This document shows positions 1 to 9,470 of a stretch of 64,000 nt of DNA, piece by piece; within the stretch, counting starts at the first letter, position 1, and every line of letters starts with the position of its first letter. Made by a program: the position numbers and the translations under genes. The DNA is from Microbacteriaceae bacterium X2B (lineage in GTDB: Bacteria; Actinomycetota; Actinomycetes; Actinomycetales; Microbacteriaceae). A model generated the notes under the pieces. It had not been told where the DNA came from, ran no database searches, and saw nothing but the letters and a program-made list of their open reading frames with translations. Location of the stretch: assembly GCA_005502445.1 (NCBI GenBank), contig SCPB01000004.1, positions 42,595 through 106,594 on the forward strand. Reading direction: 5' to 3'.

Positions 1-283
1 CGTCGAGCTCGACCACGAAGCGGTAGCCCTCGGCCGCGGCCAGGGCGAAGCCGGCGAGGTAGGCGGACCCCAGGCCGTCCTTCGCGGGGCGGTGCAGCAC
101 CCGCACGCCCGGGTCGCCGGCGGCGAGCTCGTCGGCGATGCGGCCCGTGCCGTCGGGTGAGGCGTCGTCGACGATGAGCACGTCGGCATCGGGCACGGCG
201 ACGCGGATGCGCGCGAGAACGCCGCGCAGGCTCTCGGCCTCGTTGTAGGTCGGAAGCACGATGAGCGACTCGGCCCCGGTCAC
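1..283 (-). CDS. ppm1: Polyprenol monophosphomannose synthase (GT2), 3' part cut by window edge
   Basis: Family 2 glycosyltransferase that would transfer mannose from GDP-mannose to polyprenyl phosphate at the membrane, supplying lipid-linked mannose for glycoconjugates. Visible residues include the opening LIVLPTYNEAESL, the nucleotide-sugar motif VLIVDDASPDGTG and the typical KDGLGSAYLAGF, all characteristic of DPM1/Ppm synthases. Translation starts at a GTG that overlaps the stop of the upstream lnt gene in a GTGA tetranucleotide, so the two are translationally coupled. In Mycobacterium tuberculosis the two activities are fused in one Ppm1 polypeptide; here they are separate. The gene runs off the window, so the C-terminus cannot be judged. 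Confidence 0.88.
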   Translation of the reverse strand, partial: MTGAESLIVLPTYNEAESLRGVLARIRVAVPDADVLIVDDASPDGTGRIADELAAGDPGVRVLHRPAKDGLGSAYLAGFALAAAEGYRFVVELD

Positions 284-1884
284 GACGGTTCTCTGGCCCG
301 GCGCGGGCGGCGTGCGTGAACTCCCGCGATCACGAGAACGGCGGCAGCGAGCAGGCACACGAACCACTCGAGCGTTCGGCCGAGCGCGTGCGCGGGGGTG
401 ATGACATCGCTCAGCGGCACATCCTGCACCATGACGCCCGCGGTGAACAGCGGCAGTGAGTCCAGGTCGCGGCCGTCGGGGCCGATGATGGCGCTCGCAC
501 CGACCGTGGAGGCCTGCACGACGCTGCGCCCGGTCTCGATCGCCCGCAGCCGTGCGATCGCGAGCTGCTGCACGCTCTGGTCGGTGCGGCCGAAGTCGGC
601 GTTGTTGGTGGGGGCGAGCAGCACGTTCGCGCCTTCGTCGATCATGCGCGCGAGCAGGTCGTCGTCGACGATGTCGTAGCAGATGGCGACGCCCGCCGTC
701 AGGCCGTCGAGCTCGAGCACGGTGTCGCGCCGCCCCAAGGAGTAGTCGCGCGGCACGAGGTCGAACAGCTCGGGGGCGAGCGGGTAGAAGAAGTCGCGTT
801 CGGGCAGGTACTCGGCGAAGGGCACGGGGTGGACCTTGTCGTACTGGTCGAGGGCGCCCTCGCCCGCTTGCCACAGCAGCACGCTGTTGAAGGTCTCGTC
901 GCCCTGAGCGGTGATCGTGCCGACGACGACGGGTGCCGCGAGCCGGGCCGATACCGAGTCGAGCGCGGCCGCTGCGTAATCATCGCGCAGCGGGTCGAGG
1001 TCGGAGGCGTTCTCGGGCCACACGAGCAGGTCGATCGGCTCGTCGAGGGCGTACAGGGGAACGGTCGCGTCGAGGTGATCCTGCAGGATGTCGCCAGGGT
1101 TGTACTGCGCGAAGAGCCCCGTCTCCGAGTTGCCCTGCACCGCGGCGATGCGCGAGGTCCCCGATGTGATGGTCGGGAACGCCGGCCAGACGAGCATGCT
1201 GGCCGCCAGCCCGCTGACCAGGACGCCGCGACCGAGCAAACTCGTGCGCCGTTCGATGGCGGCTGCGGCGAGCACCCCTGCCAGCAGCGCGAGCAGGAAG
1301 CTCAGCCCCGACATCCCGACCCATGCCGCCCAGTGCGCGAGCGGACCCTCGGCTTGAGAGATGGCGAGGCGCCCCCACGCGAATCCACCCCACGGCCAGA
1401 CGTTCGAGACGCCTTCACGCGCCGTCCACGCCCCGGCGAGCGCGATCGGGAGCAGCAGCAGACGGCCGGCGACGCCGGGGAAGGCCACGGGGATCCAGCG
1501 CCAGGCGAGGGCTATCGGCACGGCGCCCACGGCGACGAAGAGCACTTGGGCGAGCGTGAGCGCGATCCACGGCACGACGCCGAGGTAGACGGTCAGCCAC
1601 TCGATGAGCACGCCGTAGTAGGCGAAGCCGCCGGCAGCGCCGACGAGCAGCGCGCCGCCGATGCTGCGACCGCGCAGGCTCCACAGCACGAGAGCGGTGC
1701 CGAGGATCGTGAACGGCCACCAGCCCGTATCGGGGAAGCCGAGATCCATCGTCCACCCGCCGAGGGCGGCCGCGAGCAAAGCAACGGCGAGAGGCGGCGC
1801 GGCGGAGGCGGGAGCGGCGAGGGGGATCGGTAGGCGGGAGAACGACACGGCGTCGGCGCGATCACCGCGGGGAGCATCCATCAC
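280..1884 (-). CDS. lnt: Apolipoprotein N-acyltransferase Lnt
   Basis: Integral membrane enzyme that N-acylates the lipid-modified cysteine of lipoproteins. The 534-residue length is normal for the family. An N-terminal half of about seven hydrophobic segments (residues 25-235) is followed by a nitrilase-like periplasmic domain with the expected Glu-Lys-Cys triad: E291 in VWPEN, K350 in YDKVHPVPFAEYLP and C402 in VAICYD. The GTG at 1884 is followed at once by an in-frame ATG; either could serve. It is coupled by a GTGA overlap to the mannosyltransferase gene, an association seen as a gene fusion in mycobacteria. Several lipoproteins encoded in this window (FKBP, substrate-binding protein, esterase, flavoenzyme) are plausible substrates. 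Confidence 0.93.
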   Translation of the reverse strand: MMDAPRGDRADAVSFSRLPIPLAAPASAAPPLAVALLAAALGGWTMDLGFPDTGWWPFTILGTALVLWSLRGRSIGGALLVGAAGGFAYYGVLIEWLTVYLGVVPWIALTLAQVLFVAVGAVPIALAWRWIPVAFPGVAGRLLLLPIALAGAWTAREGVSNVWPWGGFAWGRLAISQAEGPLAHWAAWVGMSGLSFLLALLAGVLAAAAIERRTSLLGRGVLVSGLAASMLVWPAFPTITSGTSRIAAVQGNSETGLFAQYNPGDILQDHLDATVPLYALDEPIDLLVWPENASDLDPLRDDYAAAALDSVSARLAAPVVVGTITAQGDETFNSVLLWQAGEGALDQYDKVHPVPFAEYLPERDFFYPLAPELFDLVPRDYSLGRRDTVLELDGLTAGVAICYDIVDDDLLARMIDEGANVLLAPTNNADFGRTDQSVQQLAIARLRAIETGRSVVQASTVGASAIIGPDGRDLDSLPLFTAGVMVQDVPLSDVITPAHALGRTLEWFVCLLAAAVLVIAGVHARRPRRAREPS

Positions 1885-1918
1885 GTGTCGATCCTAGAAG
1901 AGCGCGATGAGCGGATGC

Positions 1919-4357
1919 TCACGCGACTGAGCTGTAGGCGACGATGCCGCGACGCACCCGGTCGAGGGCCGAGCGGGCGGTGCGCCCGACGGGGCCGTCG
2001 GCGACGAGCGAGATCTGGTCGAGCAGATCGATCGTCTGCTTGCACCATCGCACGAAGTCGCCGGCCGCGAGATCGGCGTCGCGCAGCACGGTATCGAGGG
2101 AGGCTCCGCTCGCCCAGGCGTGCATCGGGCGGGCGAGCGTCGTCGCGAGGGGGTCGGACCCGGGCAGGCGGTGCTCGCGCTCGAGGTCGTCGAGCACCGC
2201 CCAGAGCTCCTGCGTGCGCTCGAGGGCGACGCGGAACGCCCCGCGCGGCAGCGCGTACTCGGGCGCCTGACCGTCATCGCGCCGGGCCTCGAAGACGATC
2301 GCGCACGCCATGGCGGCGAGCGCGGGCGCGTCGAGGTCGTTCCAATAGCCCCGCCTCAGACTCTCGGCCACGAGCAGGTCGCGTTCGCCGTAGATGCGGC
2401 GCAGGGCGCGGCCGTCGGCCGTGAGCCCGAGCCTCCCGTGCTCGTCGGGAACGAGATAGCCGAGCTCGCCGAGCACCTCGGTGACGCGATCGAAGACCTG
2501 CGCGACGGCGCCCGTGCGGCCGCGGATCTGGCGGCTCACCTTGTCGCTCTCGCGATTGAGGCGCCACCAGCGCTCGGCCCATCGTGCGTGCGATTCGCGG
2601 TCGGCGCAGCCGTGGCAGGGATGCTTGCGCAACGACAAGCGCACGCCTTCGATCTGGCGCTGCCGGCGGTCGCGCTCGGCGCGACCGCCCTGTTCGCCCT
2701 TCTGCGCGCGCAGTCGTTCGAGGTCGTTCAGCTCGCGTCGGAGCGCCGCGTATTCGCCGAAGTCGCCGAGGTGGCATCGCATGCTCGCCGCGTAGCCGGC
2801 GAGCGACTCCTGCTGCTTGCGCACCGTGCGCGCGAGATCGACCACGGCGCGGTCGGCCTGGAACTGCGCGAACGAGCTCTCGAGGATCTCGCGGGTGCGC
2901 TCGCGGCCGAACTGCTCGATGAGGTTGACGGCCATGTTGTAGGTCGGCCGGAAGCTCGAGTTGAGCGGGTAGGTGCGACGGGAAGCCAGCGAGGCGACGG
3001 CTTGCGCGTCCAGGCCGCTCGACCACTGGATGACTGCGTGACCTTCGGTGTCGATGCCGCGACGGCCGGCGCGGCCGGTGAGCTGCGTGTACTCCCCCGG
3101 GGTGATGGGCACGCGCGCTTCGCCGTTGAACTTCTCGAGCTTCTCGAGCACGACGGTCCGCGCGGGCATGTTGATGCCCAGGGCGAGGGTCTCGGTCGCG
3201 AAGACGACTTTGAGCAGCTTCTTCTGGAAGAGCTCTTCGATGACCTCCTTGAAGGCCGGCAGCAGACCGGCGTGATGCGCGGCGACGCCGCGCTGCAGGC
3301 CGTCGAGCCATTCCCAGTAGCCGAGCACCGCGAGGTCGTCGTCGCGCAGAGTGCGGCAGCGCTCCTCGACGATCTGCCGGATCTCCTCGCGCTCGTGCGC
3401 CTCCGTCAGTCGCACCCCGGCTCGCAGCAGCTGGCGGACGGCGCCGTCACAGCCGGCTCGGGAGAAGATGAAGAAGATAGCGGGAAGCAGATTGCGGTGC
3501 GCGAGCATACCGGCGATCTCGGCGCGATCGGCCCTCCCGTCGCCTCCCGGCCGCTTCTCCCACCGTCGCGCGTGGTGCTGGCGCCCCCGATGGGGCAGGT
3601 GGCCTCCGGCCCTCGCGAGCTGGACGAGTTCGGGGTTCACGCGGTTCGTCGCAGCCTGGCCGCTCGAGTCGAAGAGGTCGACGAGCTTGGAGCGCACGAG
3701 CACGTGCTGCTCGAGGGGTACGGGCCGGGTCTCGGAGACGATGACGTCGGTGTCACCCCGCACGGCCTGCAGCCAATCACCGAACTCCTCGGCGTTCGAC
3801 ACCGTCGCGCTGAGCGAGATCAGACGGACGGGCAGGGGAAGGTGGATGATCACCTCCTCCCACACGGCGCCGCGGAAGCGGTCGGCGAGGTAGTGCACCT
3901 CGTCCATGACGACGTACGTGAGATCGGTCAGGAGCGCGGAGTCCGCGTAGAGCATGTTGCGCAGCACCTCGGTCGTCATGACGACGATGCGCGCGGTCGC
4001 ATTGATGTTCGTGTCGCCCGTCAGCAGCCCGACCTCGCTCGCGCCGTACTGGGCGACGAGCTCGGAGTACTTCTGGTTGCTGAGCGCTTTCATGGGGGCG
4101 GTGTAGAAGATCTTCGCTCGCGGGTCGACCATGGCGAGGAACACCGCGAACTCGGCCACGATCGTCTTGCCGGCACCCGTCGGTGCGGCGACGAGCACGC
4201 TGCGCCCTTCCTCGAGCACGGCGCAGGCGGCGTGCTGGAAGGGGTCGAGGTCGAAGGCGAGCTGGTCGCGGAATGCGCGCAGGCGCGGATGCTCACGCAG
4301 TTCCTTGGCGGCGGCGAAGCGCTCGGCCGGCGACGGCTCGACGGCGGGGTCGCTCAT
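1919..4357 (-). CDS. helY: DEAD/DEAH-box helicase, Ski2/Mtr4-like (HelY)
   Basis: Superfamily 2 helicase of the Ski2/Mtr4 type, presumably acting in RNA metabolism; its bacterial role is poorly known. The 812-residue protein carries Walker A APTGAGKT (58-65), the DEVH Walker B (152-155), motif III SAT (183-185) and a clear motif VI (TQLTGRAGRRG) followed by a helical C-terminal region with a CHGC pair. Start chosen at the ATG overlapping the tatC stop (ATGA); the frame stays open farther upstream but that is inside tatC. The order helY-tatC-tatA-pafC-pafB is the conserved actinobacterial arrangement, which supports the name. Confidence 0.92.
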   Translation of the reverse strand: MSDPAVEPSPAERFAAAKELREHPRLRAFRDQLAFDLDPFQHAACAVLEEGRSVLVAAPTGAGKTIVAEFAVFLAMVDPRAKIFYTAPMKALSNQKYSELVAQYGASEVGLLTGDTNINATARIVVMTTEVLRNMLYADSALLTDLTYVVMDEVHYLADRFRGAVWEEVIIHLPLPVRLISLSATVSNAEEFGDWLQAVRGDTDVIVSETRPVPLEQHVLVRSKLVDLFDSSGQAATNRVNPELVQLARAGGHLPHRGRQHHARRWEKRPGGDGRADRAEIAGMLAHRNLLPAIFFIFSRAGCDGAVRQLLRAGVRLTEAHEREEIRQIVEERCRTLRDDDLAVLGYWEWLDGLQRGVAAHHAGLLPAFKEVIEELFQKKLLKVVFATETLALGINMPARTVVLEKLEKFNGEARVPITPGEYTQLTGRAGRRGIDTEGHAVIQWSSGLDAQAVASLASRRTYPLNSSFRPTYNMAVNLIEQFGRERTREILESSFAQFQADRAVVDLARTVRKQQESLAGYAASMRCHLGDFGEYAALRRELNDLERLRAQKGEQGGRAERDRRQRQIEGVRLSLRKHPCHGCADRESHARWAERWWRLNRESDKVSRQIRGRTGAVAQVFDRVTEVLGELGYLVPDEHGRLGLTADGRALRRIYGERDLLVAESLRRGYWNDLDAPALAAMACAIVFEARRDDGQAPEYALPRGAFRVALERTQELWAVLDDLEREHRLPGSDPLATTLARPMHAWASGASLDTVLRDADLAAGDFVRWCKQTIDLLDQISLVADGPVGRTARSALDRVRRGIVAYSSVA

Positions 4358-5163
4358 GCGGACGTCGGGTCGATGCCGTACTCGGCGGCGAGCGCGGCGT
4401 CGCGCTTGGCGATGCGCCTGTCGTTGATCGAGGCGATCGCCGCGGCGATGAAGTACAGGCCGACCATCGGGATCGCGAGGATGAACATCGACAGGATGTC
4501 GGCGGCGGGCGTCGCGATCGCGGTGAACACGGTGATCGCGAGGATCGCCCAGCGCCAGCCGCCGAGAATGGCGCGTCCGCTGATGACGCGCGCGAAGTTG
4601 AGCATGACGAGCACGACGGGCAGGACGAAGCCGATGCCGACGGCGAGGATGAGCTTGAGCGAGAAGTCGAGGTAGAACTTGGCGGTGAGCAGCGTCGCCG
4701 TTCCCTCGGCCGCGAACCCCGTGAGCAGCTCGACGATGTGGGGCAGCACGAACCAGCCGGCGGCGCACCCGGCGAGGAACAGTGGCAGGGCGGCGCCCAG
4801 GAATCCGATGGCGTACTGCTTCTCGCGACGGTGCAGCGCCGGGACGATGAACGCCCAGAGCTGGTACAGCCAGATCGGCGACGAGATGACCACGCCGAGG
4901 ACGAGCGCGATGACGAGCTTGGTGTCGAAGGCCTCGGTGACGGCCGTGTAGTTGATCGTCGCGGCCCTGCCCTGCTCCTCGGCGACCTGTAGCAGGGGCG
5001 CGCTGAGCGCGAGCCACACCGCATCGGCGAGGAACCACCCTCCGACGGCCGTCGCGAGCACGGCCGCGCCGACGATCGTGAGGCGCTTGCGCAACTCGAC
5101 GAGATGCTCGCCGAGCGACATCCGGCCCTCGGCGTCTCGAGGCCGGGCGGGTCGTGCCGCCAC
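4354..5163 (-). CDS. tatC: Sec-independent translocase subunit TatC
   Basis: Polytopic receptor of the twin-arginine translocase, binding RR signal peptides and exporting folded proteins. The family signature SLGEHLVELRKRL opens the conserved region, followed by six predicted membrane segments including PIWLYQLWAFIVPALHRREK. Length 269 residues from the GTG three bases after the tatA stop; an internal ATG at 5121, directly before the signature and preceded by GAGGG, is a good alternative start giving 255 residues. It sits between tatA and helY and overlaps helY by four bases. A probable Tat substrate, the flavoenzyme lipoprotein at 14010, is encoded in the same window. Confidence 0.96.
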   Translation of the reverse strand: MAARPARPRDAEGRMSLGEHLVELRKRLTIVGAAVLATAVGGWFLADAVWLALSAPLLQVAEEQGRAATINYTAVTEAFDTKLVIALVLGVVISSPIWLYQLWAFIVPALHRREKQYAIGFLGAALPLFLAGCAAGWFVLPHIVELLTGFAAEGTATLLTAKFYLDFSLKLILAVGIGFVLPVVLVMLNFARVISGRAILGGWRWAILAITVFTAIATPAADILSMFILAIPMVGLYFIAAAIASINDRRIAKRDAALAAEYGIDPTSA

Positions 5164-5166
5164 GGT

Positions 5167-5379
5167 CTAGGGCTTGGGAGCGCTGTCGGTTCCCTCAGCG
5201 CCGGTCGCCGTCGACGAGGGGTCGGCGGGCACCTCGGGGCTCTTGATCTCGCTCTTGAAGATCTTCATCGACTGGCCGAGGCTGCGGGCGAGCGCGGGCA
5301 GCTTGGGCGCCCCGAAGAGCAGAAGGATGACGACGAGCAGGATGATCGCGTGCCAGCCGGTGAAAGCGTTACCGAACAT
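5167..5379 (-). CDS. tatA: Sec-independent translocase subunit TatA
   Basis: Pore-forming Tat subunit of 70 residues: one N-terminal membrane helix ([15 protein letters not shown]), the conserved FG hinge, then an amphipathic helix ([22 protein letters not shown]) and a short charged tail. An AAGGA ribosome-binding site precedes the ATG. The 92-bp gap to pafC contains TAGACT, which could be a -10 element, so tatA-tatC-helY may have its own promoter in addition to read-through from the pafBC side. Only three bases separate it from tatC. Confidence 0.95.
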   Translation of the reverse strand: MFGNAFTGWHAIILLVVILLLFGAPKLPALARSLGQSMKIFKSEIKSPEVPADPSSTATGAEGTDSAPKP

Positions 5380-5471
5380 TGGATGTCGTCCTTACAGGTG
5401 GGGGTACCGGTGCGTCGAGTCTACCCCGCCCGCTCTCGCGACGGGCCGCCGCGCAGCGAGCCCGGGCGTCG

Positions 5472-6452
5472 TCACTCCGCGGCGGCGAGGGCGGCCCGGG
5501 CCCACTGCGCGGCCGCGGCGCGGGCATCCTCGGGGTGCGTGATCGCGCCGACGCCCGCGAGCCGCGTCGCGAGCCGGCCCACGAGACCTCGATGGGCGAG
5601 CGGGATGCGCGCGATCGCGCGATCGCCCACGTACTCGACGGCGTCCTCCGGGCCGAGGTAGTCGGCGATGACGGGCAGCGCCGAGGCGGGCACCTCGACG
5701 GTCACGAGCAGGCCGCCGGCGTCGCCGCGGAACAGCGCTCCGGCGTCGTCGACGCTCGACTCGTGCTGCTGGGCCGCGCCGATCGCGACGGCGCTCGCCA
5801 TGCGGTCGAGGCGGAAGGTGCGCCCGGCCTCGCGGCTGAGGCACCAGGCGCGCAGATACCAGACGTCGTCGACCGACTCGAGCCGGATGGGGTCGACATC
5901 GCGCTCCTCTCGCTCGCCGCGCGTCGTGACGTAATCGAGGCGCAGCCGGCGCCCCGCGGCGACGGCGGCGGCGACCGTCTCGCGCAGGGCGTCGGCGGTG
6001 CGGGTGTTCACCGAGACGGGCGAGACCTCGCCGGAGGCGCCGCGCGCGAGCTTGGCCATGAGTCGACCGAGGTCGGCGCGCTCGCCGAAGCCGGGCAGCG
6101 CGGCGACCGCCTGCAGGCCCGCGAGGAGGGCCGCCGCCTCGCGCGAGGAGAGTCGCGGCTTCTCGTCCAGCGGCGCTCGACGGAATCGGATCACGTCGCG
6201 CTGCTCGAAGTCGTCCCAGTCGATGTCGAAGAGCCCCTGCGGCAGATAGAGGCCGTCTGGACCCGGCTCGCCCGTTCCCGTCAGGTACGCGACGAGGGTG
6301 CGCATGTGCTCAGGGCTCACGTCGAACTGCGCCGCGGCCTCCGTGACGCTGACGCGCACCTCGTCGATCAGGTACGGCACGAGGCCGAGGAGCAGGGCGA
6401 GCTTGTCGCCCGCGCGCGCGGCGGGCTTGCGCACGGGATCGCGGTCACTCAT
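5472..6452 (-). CDS. pafC: WYL-domain transcriptional regulator PafC
   Basis: Second half of the PafBC regulator. The 326-residue protein has an N-terminal winged-helix region (LIDEVRVSVTEAAAQFDVS) and a C-terminal WYL domain with VDDVWYLRAWCL. In mycobacteria PafB and PafC together activate the LexA-independent DNA-damage regulon (recA, mutasome and other repair genes), probably by sensing a nucleic-acid ligand through the WYL domains. It overlaps pafB by eight bases, so the partners are made together. The neighbouring tatA-tatC-helY genes follow on the same strand as in M. tuberculosis. Assignment to PafC rather than another WYL protein rests mostly on this conserved order. Confidence 0.9.
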   Translation of the reverse strand: MSDRDPVRKPAARAGDKLALLLGLVPYLIDEVRVSVTEAAAQFDVSPEHMRTLVAYLTGTGEPGPDGLYLPQGLFDIDWDDFEQRDVIRFRRAPLDEKPRLSSREAAALLAGLQAVAALPGFGERADLGRLMAKLARGASGEVSPVSVNTRTADALRETVAAAVAAGRRLRLDYVTTRGEREERDVDPIRLESVDDVWYLRAWCLSREAGRTFRLDRMASAVAIGAAQQHESSVDDAGALFRGDAGGLLVTVEVPASALPVIADYLGPEDAVEYVGDRAIARIPLAHRGLVGRLATRLAGVGAITHPEDARAAAAQWARAALAAAE

Positions 6453-7428
6453 GCGCGCTCACCACCCGCCGCCAGCGGTCCAGCACGGCGTCGCGCAGGG
6501 TCACGGGCTCGAGCACCCGGATCTCGGCGCCGAAGGCCGCGAGCTCGTCGGCGAGCACCGCGAGGTCGGTCGTGCGGATCGTGAGGGCCTCGTTCTCGAC
6601 GACGGTGCCGGCGCGATTGCGGAGCACGACATCCGCCTCGCTGCCGGGCCGCGCGACGACCGTCGCCGTCGTCCGATCGAAGACATCCTGCAGCTCGTGC
6701 TGCGCCCGGGCGGCCTCGTCGAGGCGGGGGGCGCGCGCCTCGGCCTCGTCGACGCGCACCGGGCCGACGATGCGGCTCAGCAGGAAGGTGCGCGGCGCGT
6801 CCACGGTCTCGTCGTGCGCGTGCAGGTGCCAGCGACCCTCGTGGTTGACGAGCGCGAGCGGCGAGACGCGCCGCAGCTCCGGTTCGGCGGCACCGGGCTT
6901 GAGATAGGGGAACGTCGCCTGCCGGCGGCGGTCGATCGCGGCCGCGAGCGGGTCGTGCGCCGACTCGCGCGTGCGGATCGACGGGGCGAATCCGATGACG
7001 CTCTGCTCGACGGAGTGCCCGAAGGCACGCAGCTTCGTCAGGGCGCGGCGGGACTGCTCGGTGAGGGAGCCCTCGCGCCAGACCTGCGCGGCGAGGCTCA
7101 GCAGCGCGACCTCCTCGGCGGAGAACTCGACATCGTCGGGCAATCGGTAGCGCGACTTCGGCACGCGGTAGCGCTGCAGCTTCGTGTCGCCCTCGGCCCC
7201 CGGCTGGTCGACCGTCTCGAGGGGCACGCCCAGATCACGCAGGTCCTCCTTGTCGCGCTCGAACTGCCGCTCGAGATTGTCGCGATCGCCGGCGTCGTCG
7301 TAGCGGTCGGCGTATCCCATGACGGTCGAGAGGATGTCCTGCTTCGTGAGCCCCTGATCGGTCGCCATGAGTGCGAGGATCAGGTTGAACTGCCGCTGCT
7401 CCGGCGGGATGCGGCGGCGCGCTGCCAT
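6445..7428 (-). CDS. pafB: WYL-domain transcriptional regulator PafB
   Basis: Partner of PafC, 327 residues. N-terminal HTH region (GLTKQDILSTVMGYADRYDD, then LERQFERDKEDLRDLGVPLE, the classical helix before a WYL domain) and a C-terminal WYL domain in which the core motif reads RWHLHAHD. Starts seven bases after the stop of the FKBP lipoprotein gene, whose final GAGGAG codons supply a ribosome-binding site, so it is part of the long operon beginning at the HAD gene. Known role in mycobacteria: activation of DNA-damage genes by binding upstream of a RecA-NDp type promoter; a candidate of this type is seen before imuA at 21153. Confidence 0.9.
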   Translation of the reverse strand: MAARRRIPPEQRQFNLILALMATDQGLTKQDILSTVMGYADRYDDAGDRDNLERQFERDKEDLRDLGVPLETVDQPGAEGDTKLQRYRVPKSRYRLPDDVEFSAEEVALLSLAAQVWREGSLTEQSRRALTKLRAFGHSVEQSVIGFAPSIRTRESAHDPLAAAIDRRRQATFPYLKPGAAEPELRRVSPLALVNHEGRWHLHAHDETVDAPRTFLLSRIVGPVRVDEAEARAPRLDEAARAQHELQDVFDRTTATVVARPGSEADVVLRNRAGTVVENEALTIRTTDLAVLADELAAFGAEIRVLEPVTLRDAVLDRWRRVVSAHE

Positions 7429-7435
7429 GGAGCGG

Positions 7436-8407
7436 CTACTCCTCGATGCCGAGCACGTCGACGACGAACACCATCGTCGAGCCCGCGGGAATGGTCGCCG
7501 GAGCCTGGCCCTCGGGGTAGCCGAGCGACGGCGGGATCACCACCACGACCTGCGAGCCGACGGTCTTGCCGACGAGCGCCTGGGCGAGACCCGGAACGAC
7601 GCCCTCAGGGTCGTCCTCGAAGCTCGCGACGGTGAAGGTCGCCGGTGCGCCGCGCTCCCAGCTCGAATCGAACACCGACTTCGACTCCCACAGCACTCCC
7701 GTGTAGTGCAGCACCGCACGGTCGCCCTCCTCGATCGCCGCGCCGTCGCCGAGCACGAGCACGTGGTCGATCAGCTCGTCGGACGGGTCCTGATCGGGAA
7801 CGGTGACGCCCGGCACGCCGTCCGGGGTCGTCACGACGGCCGGGACGCCGTCGCGGCCGAGCTGCGGAGACCCCTGGGCCTTGCCGAGGTACGCGGCTTC
7901 GATGTCGAGCACGACCACGACGGGATCGTCGTCGCCGAGGCCCAGGTTCGGGTCGAGCCGGCCGGGGCCGAAGACATCGGAGATCGTCGCGGTCGCGGCG
8001 ATGCGCGAGCCGACCTCGGCGCACTGCACGATCTCGGCGAGTACGTCGACCTCGGCGCCGGCGGTGCGCCGCACGGGCGCGCTCTCGGGGTCGTAGGACG
8101 AGGCCGTGATGAGGTCACCGGTCTCGGCGCTGAACAGGCTCACGCGGAGGTCGACGACCTGCCCGGCCTCGATCGTCTCGCCGTCGCCCGGCACGATGAC
8201 CGCCTGCTGCGGGCCGCGGCTCGTGAGTGGAGTCGGGAAGTCGACGTCCGGCTCGGTGAGCAGCGCGCCCTCGGCGTCGACGTAGCTCGCCTGCTCGCCG
8301 GTCGGCACGACGGGCGTGCACGCTTCGGCTGCGGCCGTCGGCACGCAGGCCGTGAGCGTGACGAGCACGGCGGCGGTCAGGATGATCGCGGGTGCGGGAG
8401 TGCGCAC
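7436..8407 (-). CDS. FKBP-type peptidyl-prolyl isomerase lipoprotein
   Basis: Exported prolyl isomerase anchored as a lipoprotein, 323 residues. The GTG start at 8407 is chosen because AAGAGG lies four bases before it and it places a signal peptide at the N-terminus ending in lipobox LTAC (Cys21). The C-terminal third is a clear FKBP domain (GDRAVLHYTGVLWES, then VVPGLAQALVGKTVGSQV, then IPPSLGYPEG and IPAGSTMVFVVDVL). The preceding 170 residues look like a second, degenerate FKBP-like domain; that is inference from length and layout. It precedes pafB by seven bases. Confidence 0.88.
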   Translation of the reverse strand: MRTPAPAIILTAAVLVTLTACVPTAAAEACTPVVPTGEQASYVDAEGALLTEPDVDFPTPLTSRGPQQAVIVPGDGETIEAGQVVDLRVSLFSAETGDLITASSYDPESAPVRRTAGAEVDVLAEIVQCAEVGSRIAATATISDVFGPGRLDPNLGLGDDDPVVVVLDIEAAYLGKAQGSPQLGRDGVPAVVTTPDGVPGVTVPDQDPSDELIDHVLVLGDGAAIEEGDRAVLHYTGVLWESKSVFDSSWERGAPATFTVASFEDDPEGVVPGLAQALVGKTVGSQVVVVIPPSLGYPEGQAPATIPAGSTMVFVVDVLGIEE

Positions 8408-8444
8408 GGAACCTCTTCTCACATCGGGTGCGGCCTTGAGCACT

Positions 8445-9470
8445 CTACCGGGCCTCGCCGTCGGCCCCGGTCGTCGTTGCGCCGGCCGACTCGCCGCGCT
8501 TCGCGGAGCGCTCGGCGAGCGACTGGGCCTCGCGCACGGCCTTGCGGAGGCGCTTGTCGCTCGCCATCCGGTCGCCGAGCGCGCCCGGGGTCCAGAGCTC
8601 GACATCCCCGTCGCCGTGCTCGGTCTTCGAGCCCCGCTTGGCCTTGACGAAGCGGGCCGTGCCCTCGGCGAGCCGGCGGGCGCTGATCAGGAACCCGGTG
8701 TGGGCGACCATGCGGTGGTCAGGGCGCACCGAGAGGCCGTCGACGTTCCAGCCGCGCACCATCGTCTCGCTCGACTGCGGCTCGGTGAAGCGCTTGGCGG
8801 CGCGGATGGCCTCGGCGACCCGCGAGAGCTGGGTCGCGGTCGCGACGTAGCACACGAGCACTCCGCCCGGCACGAGGGCGTCGCCGACGGCGTCGAGGCA
8901 CTCCCACGGAGCGAGCATGTCGAGCACGGCGCGATCGACCGAGCCGTCGGCGACCGCCTCGGGCAGCGCGCTCTGCAGGTCGCCGATCGTGATCGACCAG
9001 TTCGGGGGCTCGTCGCCGAAGAAGGCCGTCGCATTGGCGCGGGCGATGGCGGCGAACTCCTCCCGGCGCTCGAAGCTCAGCAGGCGGCCGTCGGGGCCGA
9101 TCGCGCGCAGGAGCGACATCGACATCGCTCCCGATCCGACGCCCGCCTCGACGACCGTGGCGCCCGGGAAGACGTCGGCGATCGAGACGATCTGCCCGGC
9201 ATCCTTCGGGTAGATGATCGCGGCGCCGCGCGGCATCGACATGACGAAGTCGTTCAGCAGCGGTCGCAGGGCGAGGTAGGAGACGCCGGAGGAGTTCTCG
9301 ACGACGCTGCCGTCGGAGAGGCCGATGAGCTGCTCGTGCGGCAGCACGCCGCGGTGCGTGTGCATGGCCTTGCCGCGCTCGAGCGTGACGGTCGTCAGCC
9401 GCCCCTTCGGGTCGGTCAGCTGCACCTGATCCCCTTCGACGAAGGGGCCGGACTGCCGTCGGGCGCTCAT
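8445..9470 (-). CDS. trmI: tRNA (adenine-58-N1)-methyltransferase TrmI
   Basis: SAM-dependent enzyme making m1A58 in the T-loop of tRNA, stabilising its fold. The 341-residue protein has an N-terminal beta domain, the SAM-binding motif VEAGVGSGA (107-115), and acidic motif FERREEF, matching the actinobacterial TrmI (Rv2118c) family. A low-complexity tail of about 40 residues (KRGESAGATTTGADGEAR at the end) is extra and probably disordered. Its ATG overlaps the stop of the HAD gene (ATGA), so both are co-translated. Confidence 0.92.
   Translation of the reverse strand: MSARRQSGPFVEGDQVQLTDPKGRLTTVTLERGKAMHTHRGVLPHEQLIGLSDGSVVENSSGVSYLALRPLLNDFVMSMPRGAAIIYPKDAGQIVSIADVFPGATVVEAGVGSGAMSMSLLRAIGPDGRLLSFERREEFAAIARANATAFFGDEPPNWSITIGDLQSALPEAVADGSVDRAVLDMLAPWECLDAVGDALVPGGVLVCYVATATQLSRVAEAIRAAKRFTEPQSSETMVRGWNVDGLSVRPDHRMVAHTGFLISARRLAEGTARFVKAKRGSKTEHGDGDVELWTPGALGDRMASDKRLRKAVREAQSLAERSAKRGESAGATTTGADGEAR

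Noticed and set aside
2120..4675. Plus-strand frame of about 850 codons
   Set aside because: Antisense to helY, whose motifs are complete; composition is that of a shadow frame.
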